Assembly: GCA_019614645.1 (NCBI GenBank) | Contig: JABWDB010000004.1 | Coordinates: forward strand, 6,696,001 to 6,760,000 | From: Stratiolaelaps scimitus | Taxonomy: Eukaryota > Arthropoda > Arachnida > Mesostigmata > Laelapidae | DNA: 64,000 nucleotides | Reading direction: 5' to 3' | Shown here: positions 38,291 to 50,300 of the stretch, in pieces | Layout of the letters: every line of letters begins with the position of its first letter | Numbering within the stretch: position 1 is the stretch's first letter | Position numbers and translations under genes: made by a program | Notes under the pieces: generated by a model | Seen by the model: only the letters and a program-made list of their open reading frames with translations | Databases searched by the model: none | Told to the model about the DNA's origin: nothing

Positions 38291-39760
38291 GCGATACATA
38301 AATACACAGAAGGGTACGCTTCCCTCAGCCACCCTTCTTCTGGATGAAAAAAACGTGTGGGGGCATCAGCAAAATGATGATGTTCGTAAATACGAGTCTA
38401 TCTTTTTAGTACAACAATATGCACTACAATTACTGCTTACAATCACTGATGCACTGAGTGGGATACCCACTTAAGAGAGTCATAAAATATACTAGTAAAC
38501 TGTTGTATCTAAACAAAATATACTATGAATTCCTACAGTGCTACCTATAAGGTACGGTATCTAAACTTGTGAATACCGTGTTCATTAGCGTCAACCTGTT
38601 AAAATAGCAGTTTTTGGTGGTTTTTTTTTTGCTGTTGTTAGACGTGCCCGTACTGTTTTCTCGATTGTTGTATAGACACGAATATTCCATATATCGCATG
38701 CTCACGTATATCGTTAATGGTTAACGTTGGACAATGCAGCCAAATTGCTTGACTGGAGATTCTGTGGCGAAAATTTTTGAAACTAAAAATGCTGAAACAA
38801 TATCCATCTATCAAAATGTGCCGCTTTCCATTGCCGGCAATTGGACCAATGTAAATTGGAACAGCATCTCAAGGCGTAACGCGAGGAAGAGCCGAAACAC
38901 TGTCGAAAGATTAGCGGATATGTTTGTTTTCATTTGGGTGTCACATCCCTTTGCTCACAACTATATCGAACCCACTGAATTGCATCAGCCGAATAGAAGC
39001 CAAGTATCTTCCACCCGGCATAAGACCGCCGCGTTGCTCCAAGCCAAGTGACTAATTGTCAAAAAAAAAGCACAAGTCTTACTTCATTGTGCCGTACACT
39101 GCCTCCTGGGTTTGGTTTAGTCGGCGATGTCTTTCGTGCCTTTGTACAGGCCTTGTTAATGATATGGACGAGCTACGGCATCAGAAAGTATCCATCGGTG
39201 CATATTGCCCCCCAGAAGGACGGAGTGTCCCTATCTGGATAGAATGTAGTCTAGCTGCAGTGCTCGTTCTTGGCCACAATCTCCCTTCTCGACTCCTGAG
39301 AGCCGTCGGCATCGCGCTTGCGTCGGCATCACGTTTCATTGCCATAGACAAGATAAACTAACGGATACGACGAAAGATCTATGTAGCTGGTGCCGATTGC
39401 AGGCAGCGGTCTTCGCAGCAAAGACATCGCATTCATAGCAGGAGAAATACTGGGGTCTTGGGAACGCAATACTCCGACGGAAGGGTTCGCTCGGTGCAAA
39501 TAAAATGTGTCTGTGGTTAGGCAATGATTTGACGAGACAGCTTATCAGACTAGATTCAAATTTATTCATTTGATCTGCGCGAATAATTAGGCGGCTGCCT
39601 TTCGCTTATCCGAAATGCAACTTTTCCGATCCGAACCCGAGCTGATCTGACAGTCGTCACAACGCCTTCTGAGAATCGTTATCACTGACCTGTTACGATT
39701 TCACTGTTCTAATATCTTACTGTAAAGAAAGCTGTAGGGAGAAACTCTAATCTTCCGCTC

Positions 39761-39810
<50 letters not shown>

Positions 39811-42633
39811 GTCGTACTTCTTCTTATTGTTTTACGGACGTATCAGAAAGATGGACAAGCCGTAGCAGCAGCACGTGTTAGCTCCACGTGGCAGCTATGC
39901 AAGAGAGAGAGAGATAGAGAATCACGGAAGCGCGACTGAACCACATCCGTCGTGGCCTGTTAGTACTGCTGCCGCTGTTGACAGAACGATGCCAAGTCAC
40001 CCACTGCCTTATTGGCCGCAACAACAGAAATTTATGGCACAGCCCTGCCCGCCGCCCTAAAAAGTCGCCGTCAGATACAGCGATGGCATGCGAAGGTCGA
40101 ATAACAACAACGCTGCCAACATAACAACAGCAACAGCAACGACAACAGCGGCAAAGCCGACCGAGCCCCGTGCACGAATGGTCATAGCGGGTTCATTGGG
40201 ATCCGTGCAAAGACCACAGATGGCGGAGAAAGTCCAAGTGACGTCCAAGAGCAATCTGTGACGGTGGAATAGAGAGAAAGAGAGAGCGACAGAGGGGAGG
40301 CAAGAAGGTGACTTTTGACAGATCACTGCTATGATAGTATATCAAGTGACAATTTCGTCTTCTGTGTGCTGGTGTCTGAGGCCACCTCGTCAGCCGAAAG
40401 CTCAATCAGCGTGACGTGATAGCAAGCTCAAGCTATGGCAGCTTCTTATGCGTCCAGAGTCACAGCAAAAGGTCTGTGTCCGCATTGGCAATACCAAAAC
40501 AAAAAAGCCATCCGTTTGTTGCAATCATCACGCGCACATCGGACGGGACAACTCCGGAGCGTGAACAACCCTATAACGGGCCAGTATGCCTGAGTGGATG
40601 TAGGTGCCGATCCAAAACCAGTCAGTTGCCAGACCGCGCGTCTGGCTAGCGACAGAGCGTAGCGGCGTTGTGTTGATGTCCGGCTCGCCCGTGCAACTAT
40701 TAGCACTGATGTTCAAGCTACACGAACTTACCCCATGCTTTTGCTATATTCCATATGTAAATAAATAGTCTCATTGCGCAAGCGGCCCATAATCTGTTCA
40801 TTGGCTGTTTAACTGCGCCGTTTGCCGGGATGACGGCATAGGTCATAAACGCACCACTATGTATGGGACAAAAACATATCTGTGCAATTTGAGTATGACC
40901 GTGAATTGAAGGGTAGTACGATCTGGCCACGTTGTCACTTCGTCTAATGGCTGATATGTAATCGACGGACGAAACGGGTGAGGGGTCGCTGGCAAATGAA
41001 TACACAATAGAATAAAACGCTTGGGCCATGGCACCACGTGGCATGTGCGGATTACTATGTCTACGTAGAACGAATGATGTTATCATTGCTGCTGCAAATG
41101 CTGCTCATTTATGAGCGGTACACCGTTGTCTGCTGTTGTTTCGGAGTTGTGGAATCACTCAGTAATCACTAATGAGCTGGTCTGGGTCTCGGCTAAATGC
41201 TTGTTGAATATTTCACTTGCTGAAGATTCCGCTTGGTTCTATTTGTTCATTCCCGACGGCTCGACTTTACAGTTACTGCAGATGAAGAAAACTGTACATT
41301 CACGCCGATGTAACATATATATATATATATATTATGACATACTTGCCAAGGTGTTTCTTGAAATATTCTTGTGAATTAATGTTTATCATTAGCTTCACGT
41401 TCGATGTGCAGGTGACCCTCAGCGATCGTATTTCGATAAGCTAACCGATCTTAATACGGCTGTTTATAGCACAGTGTTTTTTTTGCAGCTCGTTGCCTGA
41501 ATTATTTTGACGTCAGGTATCTTGTTACCATGCGCTAGGCTTGCATCCTTCCATTCTAGTCGTGTACATAATCTATCAAAAAGTTAAAAAAAATACGCCG
41601 CGTCCTACACGGAGCTTTTCATCTCCGGGGGTGTCACCACCATAATTATATGAAAGTCGTCCTAAATGCGGGCGAAGGGGTGAATGCTACCCGGCGAACT
41701 GACAGTCCAGACGATCCTAATCTATGAGGTAAACGGTGCTTGCCGCCTAATAGACCAGTTCACCTCCCTCTAATGCACAGCACCCAGACTGTTTATATAT
41801 AACTCACACACACGGACTGTTTATATATATATATATATACGTGAAGATGGACGATTCGCGGCTGGCTCAAACGCCTTGGCTAGCATGTGTACGACAAATT
41901 TTGGCGTGACTACGTCCATTCTCGTTGTTGTTGTTGTTGTTGTTTTTGCCGCTCAAGGAACACAACAAGGTCAGCTCCTCCGGACGGTCTAATTATTATT
42001 GCTGACGATTTATAATCTCCTCCAATCAAGCTTAATTAGCTAATCTGCGCTGCGATGTTTCTGGCCCCTATGCGCATCCCTGCGCGCGTGTTTAATAGAA
42101 TAGTTGATATTTATGGACGTTCGGACATGCCTAGATATAGATTCACATTGATGAATACACCTGGCAATATACAACGGCCGGGCGAAGCCAGCAGGAGGAT
42201 GAAAGAATCATTAACGGACAGACCCATCTTAACATAAGTAGCTAGAATAGCCGAATCCTTCGAAACGCTTAAGGTTAGTGCGAGTGTCACACAATTGTGC
42301 GTAATATCTCATTATACTGGAATAATAGATCTCGAATTTTTAGAAAAATCATGTTAAAACAAACATGTTACTCAGCTGCTGAAATGTCACTACAGTTTGT
42401 ATCTCTCCACTCACTGACTTTGATTAAGCAGTGTAGATAGGTATATTCGCTTCAAACAAACAATCTGACTTAGAATAAATACGAATGCAATCTAGTAGAA
42501 TTACATCTGACTTAAAATATTTTCGATTTATAATTTTACTCCGCTACTGAATAGTTATATATTTTTCTTATCGACGCCAAGTTTATTACGCTCCTCACAG
42601 TTTTCAGTTATTGTCATCCACGACAGCTGGTGG

Positions 42634-42796
42634 CGGTTGGGCGGTGGCTAAGTCTCTGGCTGAAAAAAGTCAGTGGCCGGCTGGTTCGAGTCACGCGACC
42701 TTGTGATGAGAACATACAAGAAAATTACTTAAATGTCGAAGCGTAAAGATTGCAGTTCCTTTAATATACCAATATAAACCTTGATCTTTTATCTTT
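42634..42796 (+). mobile_element. tRNA-derived SINE copy (family 1, copy d)
   Basis: GGTGGCTAAGTCTCTGGCTG resembles an A box region, GGTTCGAGTC at 42683-42692 is the B box, and the body ends TGCAGTTCCTTTAATATACC ... CCTTGATCTTTTATCTTT. It is the fullest copy along with 15341-15491. Confidence 0.65.
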
Positions 42797-43599
42797 ACAC
42801 CGAACATCTCAAAAGTGCGTAAGCCGCCAAAAAAAAAATGTCACGAAACTCGACTAACAGGCTGACGACTAGATGGTTTCCTGTTAGTGGACCAACGGGA
42901 GCAGAGGTCGCTTCAAGTTAAAACTCCATTTTTTTCCTCAAACTGTATTCATACGTTTGTTTTGTAGTCGTTGATTATGCACACATATAATGTGTATAAT
43001 ATTCATAAAGTCAATAAAAATATATACCCAAACAATTGTCACTGAGCAACGACTTCCCGCCGTAAACCACTTAATCAATATTCTTATCTCCCTTGTCCAT
43101 CCATTTTTCCTGGCGTTTTTCCACGCTAGCTACAATGATTCATTATCGCGCCATGATCCATATCTCGCAATCTCATCTGGGCAGATGTCAGCGATTGATT
43201 TCTAGCGGAGCGATAACACAGGTTCAGGACGCGAACGAAAAAAACTCGATCTGCTCACGCTTTTATCATGTGGAGCTGATCTTATCGCTGGTGATAGCGT
43301 ATGGCCGGTCACAGCCAGCCGCTCTTAGGAGCTGCGAATGGTTGGCTGTGTGTGCCACATAGCCATCTTCCTACTGCTGGTTGCCCATTGGAGAGTGATT
43401 ATTTTCCACCGGCTTGAGAACGTCCACTGGCAGCCACGCTACGGCTGAATCAGCGTCCGAGCTCAACATACTTACCTTACACGTGCAAGCTCGCCCCACG
43501 TCTGCCCGACTCTGCGGCCGCTGTGTCGTTTGGCGTGGAGAAAGCTCGGTGGTCATTCGACAGTTATTAGTCCGACTACGAGCGGTCACGAAAGATCGA

Positions 43600-43870
43600 G
43601 ACGTTTTCTCCAGCTAACTTTTTGCCAACTGGCTTTGTTGTGTTCGTCCATCGAAACGTAGACGTGGGGACTCTTGGAGACGTTTGAACGCCTCATCAAC
43701 TTTATTTCGAAACGCTTAAGTGTCAGCTTGTGGCCAAGTGTTGCCGAGACAGCGCGTAACTAACCAGCCGTTGTCTAGTCGTGTATTTGTGTTTATATCT
43801 ATCAACGAATTTCGCGTAGTTTGTGTCCAGCGTACAGACGCGCACTATGGACTTCAGCGGCGGACCAAGG
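43600..43870 (+). other. Candidate alternative first exon of NT5C2 (MDFSGGPR)
   Basis: A short coding end of eight codons, starting at ATG 43847 with context CGCACTATGG, runs into a strong donor (CCAAGG|GTGAGT, GT at 43871) in phase 0. This is the phase of the exon at 46550, so splicing would give MDFSGGPR-VHRLSSRT and on into the core protein. The upstream sequence is CpG-bearing and could be a 5' UTR; its 5' limit is a guess. Confidence 0.4.
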
Positions 43871-46024
43871 GTGAGTTCCACATGAAGCTCTGTAGCGTGT
43901 GTTGCACTATCCAATGTAATTAGTGTGGAGAGCCCATCTTTTGCTTTCATTGCACTGGTGGACACTGTAACAGCAGCAGCAGCAGTAGTGGTCAATTTCG
44001 AGGGACACGAAGACGTCAATGCGTTCGTCATTCGAACTGGTCTTGACTGGTTCCACTGGGTTCGATGATCTCAGTGGAATAGCGGCCAATGGCTACGAGT
44101 CGAATCCACGCTCGATATAGTCCTAACGAAATCGATTGACTAGGCCGTACACAGAAGCGGTCGGATCATTGGATATGTGAGGGAGGGGTGCGGCTCTGAC
44201 CCTACTCGGATCTTCATATTTCTGATCTTCTCTTTCCAGCCATAGTTAATTGCTCGATGTTCAGTTTGGCTGTAAGCAAACTGTTCGCATATGCTACGTA
44301 GGCTATTGTATTGATGGCTATTCTCATTGATGGTGCACGAAGCCGCTAATTAGGAAATAATGTGTCGGCGAAGCGAGATATGTATAGATACAGAACTCTA
44401 CGAATGAAATATGCCCTGTGACGAAATGAACTGATGGTGATCTTCGACCTCTCCCATATATCCAATGCGCTAGACTCGTATGCAATTGTCTACAACGAAC
44501 AGCCTGCTATCATGATTATAATTTGTGGCGGACTTGTAACACACCGTGGATTACACCGGGATACTGTTCAGGCAACAGAATATACCTTTGAAATAAAGTG
44601 TTTGTTATCAGAATCATTCGCAGAAAATGCCGCTGATTTGTGCGTCTTTATCAAGGCAGCGATTTTTCACTATGACGACGATTCGTGGGGTGGTGAAGCG
44701 CGGCTGAGATTTTGAAACTTCTCAATTAGAAATTACCCGGGCTGTGAACGTCATTGAATCTTGCTTGCAAAGACATAACCCTGCGGAACGTATGGACACC
44801 TCGAGCTTGACGATGAAAATATTTGGCTGTGCTGCCTTCGGAGAACTGTGCAAATCATCACTTATTACTGTTATCTTATAATAATAATAATATATTCTGA
44901 TATACGTAATTATGTGATGCGTGCAAGTAACACGGGTGGCGCGTATGAATTTCTCTTCTTTATCAAATGTCCAGTGCAGAATCTTCTATTTGTTCGACCG
45001 CTGCTACCGCAATTGACCTTGAGAGTCTTGCACCTTTACAAGCGACTTTTTAATCTATTCCCCAATCTCTTAGCGATCCTATTTATAATGCGCAGTATAC
45101 CAATGGCGACGATACCTAGCTACACACGGATAGTGTTGATGATATACTTTGATTAACGTCGTAGTCTAATTATTCTACTCTAGAAATAAAGCAATTAAGG
45201 GCGATGTTTTAGCAAGAAAATGATGAAAAGGCCAGTACTTGATTGCCAAGCTTCTCCAGCTGCAGCCGAATTCTGTAATGAAATGAAAATTGACAATTCA
45301 TTCTTAGGCGCAAACCGACATCTTTTCCAGTTTTGTTGGCTTTTTTTGTACTGGAACAGCAACAGCAGCTTTACGTAAGAAAGAAAATGATTGGTATCGC
45401 GTGGCCTGTTTCGAAATATTAGAACTATCAAATGCTCGAGGCTGTCAGTCAAAAATGAATTCATTGTAAGTTCGTATGTACACCTATTACCACAGTGTTG
45501 TGTTTGGACCGATGCGTCTTCGCATTACTAACTGGTGTTTTCGGTGGGCCGAACAGCTCATAAACGTTGTAGTGTTTATGGTCGAATATGATCGGCGAGA
45601 GTATCCAGCTGTAAAACGCTTGAGGTGGGGACACTGTGGCCACGTTACAATTGAACCTATATATGTGGTATAGCTAGGCAGCGAACACACACAGATGAAA
45701 GCAATGTCGGGTTGTTTGAATCCGAAGAAGCCTCAGAGCAAGCGTTTTCCCAAAACCAGATTGGTTTTTTCCTATGAATTTACGTAGATGTCTACATTGA
45801 TCGTTCAGCCCTTCAGCAAGCCATGCAGAACTGGTTGACTGAGTTTGCACGGTAGAGATCACCATCCCGTATGACTAAGCAACCTGTGAACTCGTAATTG
45901 CCGAGTAGTGGTGCTGGTGGTGGTAGTATGTCGTAGCAGCAGTAGTCGGCAGTCGAGCAATTTCCACGTTTGCAATGCACGTCGCTGCGCTGCCAAAAAG
46001 CAGCGCTATCCTATCAAAGAAACG

Positions 46025-46228
46025 ATGCATCAAGAAGTAAGCCGGGGGCGCGCTAGAACTCGGACGTTCTTTCATCAATTTGAATCAAAAGAAACTCGAG
46101 ACGATGACGACCTACTTGACGACAGCGATATAGCAGCACATACGCCCTCACCAGAACCTCCTTCGCCAGAGGGGTCGGGGGCCGAAGGTGCCGACGACGA
46201 AAAGCTGCATGATTCGTCGAGAAATAAA
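46025..46228 (+). CDS. Candidate alternative N-terminal coding exon of NT5C2 (acidic, Pro/Ser-rich)
   Basis: The frame from ATG 46025 (MHQEVSRGRARTRTFFHQ) continues with an acidic run (RDDDDLLDDSDIAAH) and a low-complexity PSPEPPSPEGSGAEG segment, then AGA AAT AAA|GTTTGT, a weak donor in phase 0 that matches exon 46550. Composition is clearly coding-like. It lies only 0.3 kb before the first shared exon. The donor is non-ideal, so it could instead be part of a retained longer exon. Confidence 0.4.
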
Positions 46229-46573
46229 GTTTGTACATTACTGCGAAGCGTTGTTATCGACGGGGGTGATCATTAACATTGCTGTTATTATTTATTTCGA
46301 TTGGTTGTTGTTGTTGTTGTTGTTGTTCTTGCTGTTGTTGTTGTTATTATTATTGTTGCACTCATCGCCTGAATGGACGGTATGTGAAGGTGCACGGCAA
46401 TAGAGAGACTAAATCAAGTAGCTTTACATGCTTGCAGCTTTGGGATCTAGGCTGGAGTTCGTGTGTACGAAATGAATTTTTCTCGAGATCAAGGATCCTT
46501 GGTACCATTGAATAATACCTAAAAACCTTGTTGTTTGTTCATTTTCCAGGTGCACCGTCTCTCATCCAGGACG

Positions 46574-47270
46574 ATGTCGGACAGCACGGAGCCCGGGGAG
46601 GGCAACCCCCAGAAAAAATACTATAGGGAGCCTATGCATCGAATTTTCGTCAATAGGTTAGTAGAACTATGTCACAGTTCATCAATGACGAATCGCTCAA
46701 TCAACTGGGTAAAAACATCACATTTAACATCCTATGACCCAATACACGTTCTATGTGTCAGATAAAGGCAAAGACGGACCCGTCTCTGATATTTATTCTG
46801 TTTATTTGTGTCTATCTCTGCAATTATAACAGAGGAATTTGTACACAAAGACGCTTGTGCTGAAAAAAAATTGTGACCATAGTTCATTCTATGGCAGGAA
46901 GACACAGCCGACTCTTAAACATGTTCAACTTGCCACTGTCCGTTTGAGCCTTTGATACGTATGTGCCGCATTGACGAATATGTTGTTCGACATATTCTTA
47001 TTGTTGTTTGCTGAGTAGATCTCTTCATCTCGACAAAATCAAGTTCTTCGGTTTCGACATGGACTACACGCTTGCACAGTACAAGAGCCCAGAGTACGAG
47101 GCGGTACAATTCAACATGCTCGTTGATCAGCTGTTGAAGATTGGCTACCCAAAGGAGCTGAAACAGTTCCAGTTCGATCCCAGCTTTGCCATCAGGTAAT
47201 GAACATCGAAGAATTTCAAACAAAATTTTGTCTATTTTCAGGATGCTATCTGCAAAAGACACATCAATTA

Positions 47271-47323
<53 letters not shown>

Positions 47324-50300
47324 CTATTTCTATTTCTATTTTAAACTAAATTTTGCGCCTTTTCTGTGTTGTTGAATCCTGCTGACGAATTCTCCGTCTC
47401 CGCGTCGAACAGGGGGTTGTGGTTTGATACCCTCTACGGTAACCTGCTCAAAGTAGATCCTTACGGCAATATACTCGTCTGCTGCCACGGATTCAAGTTC
47501 CTTAAGACCTCGGAGATCTACGACCTGTACCCTAACAAATTCATCAAGCTCGAGGAGTCCAGGGTGTTCGTGCTAAACACCATGTTTAACTTGCCGGAAA
47601 CGTATCTACTCTCGTGCCTCGTGAGCTACTTCACAACAAATTCGGGCTATACCTCGTGCGTATTCGTTTAGATTATGAAACGATATCGACCTATATAGAA
47701 ATATGGACTAGTTCTACGAGACAATTTCATGTAGGAGAGCCCACGAAGCGTCATTCATCTGACTGCTCCGGAGAAGGGTGTATATATATATATATATCTA
47801 ATATACAATATATATAGATATATATGGCCGTATCCCTCGCATAACTTAATATACTATTTCAGAACGAAGACAGGCGTGAATATGGGCGACCTGTTCATGT
47901 CGTTCAAGACAATCTTTCGTGATCTTCGATGTGCAATGGATATGATGCACGACTCGGTAAGTTTGCTGCGCGCATCCGATATCCCAGAAGGAGAACGCAA
48001 TATTGTTTATTGGCAAGACGAACTATAGCAATGGAAAATATAATGTCGACTAGAATCGAAACAAGAGCCATTCTTCTTAACCGAGACTCCTCTTGATGCA
48101 TTTGCTCGATCTTTGAATTAGCCGTGCACACCATAGGAGGCTGGCGAGTCCGAGCCGCTCTGGCATCGTATTTTACTTCTGTTTTGTCCGCTATATCAGT
48201 GTCGTATGTTATTGAACGCTGAAGTCCTTTATTGTCAGAGTTAATTCGTTACAATGTCAAGGCACAAGCGGAAGGGTTCGGTACATTTTGCTAGGCTATC
48301 TTCGGGGAGTGTATCATTAATCGTCAACTGGAAACGTAATTAAATGTATACTTTAGGGGGCAGAGAAAGTATTTGATATGATGTCATTTATAGGTATATG
48401 ATATCATCATGATATTAGTCATTTTTGACTTTCCTAGAATACGGCTCGTATCTTGTTACTTGGTATACAGTTGATGCGCGAGTTGGTAACGATCACTGAT
48501 GATATTTTGTCAGTTTCAACCGACACCGAAAGAGCCCTGTTGCGAGCGCGGCAAGAAACCACGATGGGTAATGAAAATGGACAATTATCAATTTCTTCGT
48601 TCGTAATTCTAATTCGCACCATTAATAATAATAATAATGATAATCGTAACTAACGATTATAATATGTCGTTTTCTTTTTCAATTTTCTTAATTCATCTAT
48701 GCGTTGACGTGACCCTCAGTTTTAGTTGTCCCGTACGCCAATATAGTCGCTTCCATTCTCTCTGCCTAATTCGCGGATGAGCGGTTACTGCGATGTTCAT
48801 TTTTGAGTCTCTGACAGAAAATCCGAATTTTCCCCTAATCTCGTTTCTCATTCTATGACCCGCATCGTATGGTGAACCCCGCTGGTGATACTTTAGTCAG
48901 AATGCAAATTGTCATCTGTTTGCATGATCCATACACGCAAGTGTATGTTTACTCGGATGACAAACTATCGGATTTTCGCGTTTCTGTATGATTTATTCAC
49001 TTAACCGTACAAACAACGCGAACTGGCGCCATATTTTTTTCATATTTATCTTATGGCAGCATGTGGTGCAAATCCAACGACGCTCTTGAGAATAAAGCTA
49101 TCGTTTATGTTCAGCGGTTATTAGAATAGAAGCTTGCTCGCGAGACGAGGTTGTTTCACACTGAGGCTATTGAAGCACCTTATCTGTGGCACAGCATCGA
49201 ACGAACGGCCTAACTAACTCCAGTGCCTGACAATGTCTTCTGTTGCCGATTCAAACCCCGTATCGCGGCGTCACCTGCCCTGTGTACACACACACTCTCG
49301 TCCGATGTTGCCAACGATCATGTAACAGAACATTCTCAAAAATGAGACTGTCGACAATCTCGAGAAGTACGTAGAACGTGACGAACGACTTCCGTTGCTA
49401 CTTGATCGGATGCGTGCGCACGGGAAGATTGTGTTCCTGCTGACCAACTCGGATTTCGCCTACACCGAGAAGATCATGACGTTCCTGCTAGACTTCCCGT
49501 CATGCAAGAAGAACTGGAAGACTTATTTCGACTACATCGTCGTCGGTGCGCGGAAGCCGCTTTTCTTTGGCGAGGGAACGATCCTTCGACAGGTGAATAC
49601 GGTAAGTACAATGTTATTTATATTGTTTTGATTGTTGTGATTCAGTTGTTTGTCTTTGGTGAATGCGAAATGCATTATATCGCTGTTGACGAATATTCTA
49701 CCTTCCGCTGGTGCTGTGGATCTATTTCTGTTGCAAACGTGGGATACTACGGCAACAGCTGACTCTCGTCGTACCCCATGCGATCTTCGTCATGAGAGCT
49801 GTCTTCAGTGTCATCCAAAATGATTCGCTATTATATTGTGTGTACGCCTGTTTATCTGGACGATCCGTGTCGTATTTGCAGGAAACGGGCGGGTTACGTA
49901 TTGGAAAGCACGTGGGACCGTTACAGCCTGGCCAGGTCTATTCAGGTGGTAGTTGCGACGTGTTCAATGAGTTCTTGGGCGCCAAGGGGAAGGATGTGCT
50001 GTATGTTGGGGACCACATATTCGGAGACATTCTGAAGTCGAAGAAAACACGTGGTACGTAACTGACAGTGCATCTGAGCCTAAAGCTTGACTGGATGGGG
50101 AATGACTGGTGGATCTTTGACAGTTAAGAAACACCCTACTGGTCAAGGAGAGTAGATCAAATGACTAGATTTTAAATAGGAATCCAATTCGTGTTATAAG
50201 TAGGCGTAGCAACGAAGTAAGCATCGTATTATTAAGTGAGACATAACATAACTTACGTGGTATCTCCGTTCGCGTTTAGAACTTTCAAGCTGAACGCTGA

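Larger units (their letters stand above)
37111..43560. other. Gene-poor stretch within or upstream of NT5C2
   Basis: Contains a 15-bp inverted repeat (38240-38290), a TA array (39763-39807), a SINE (42634-42796) and short open frames without family resemblance. Probably intron or 5' flank of NT5C2. Confidence 0.45.

Noticed and set aside
38734..39051. 105-codon plus-strand ORF starting MQPNCLTGDSV
   Set aside because: Hydrophilic and somewhat protein-like, but without domain, upstream splice context or polyadenylation signal. Length is within chance.
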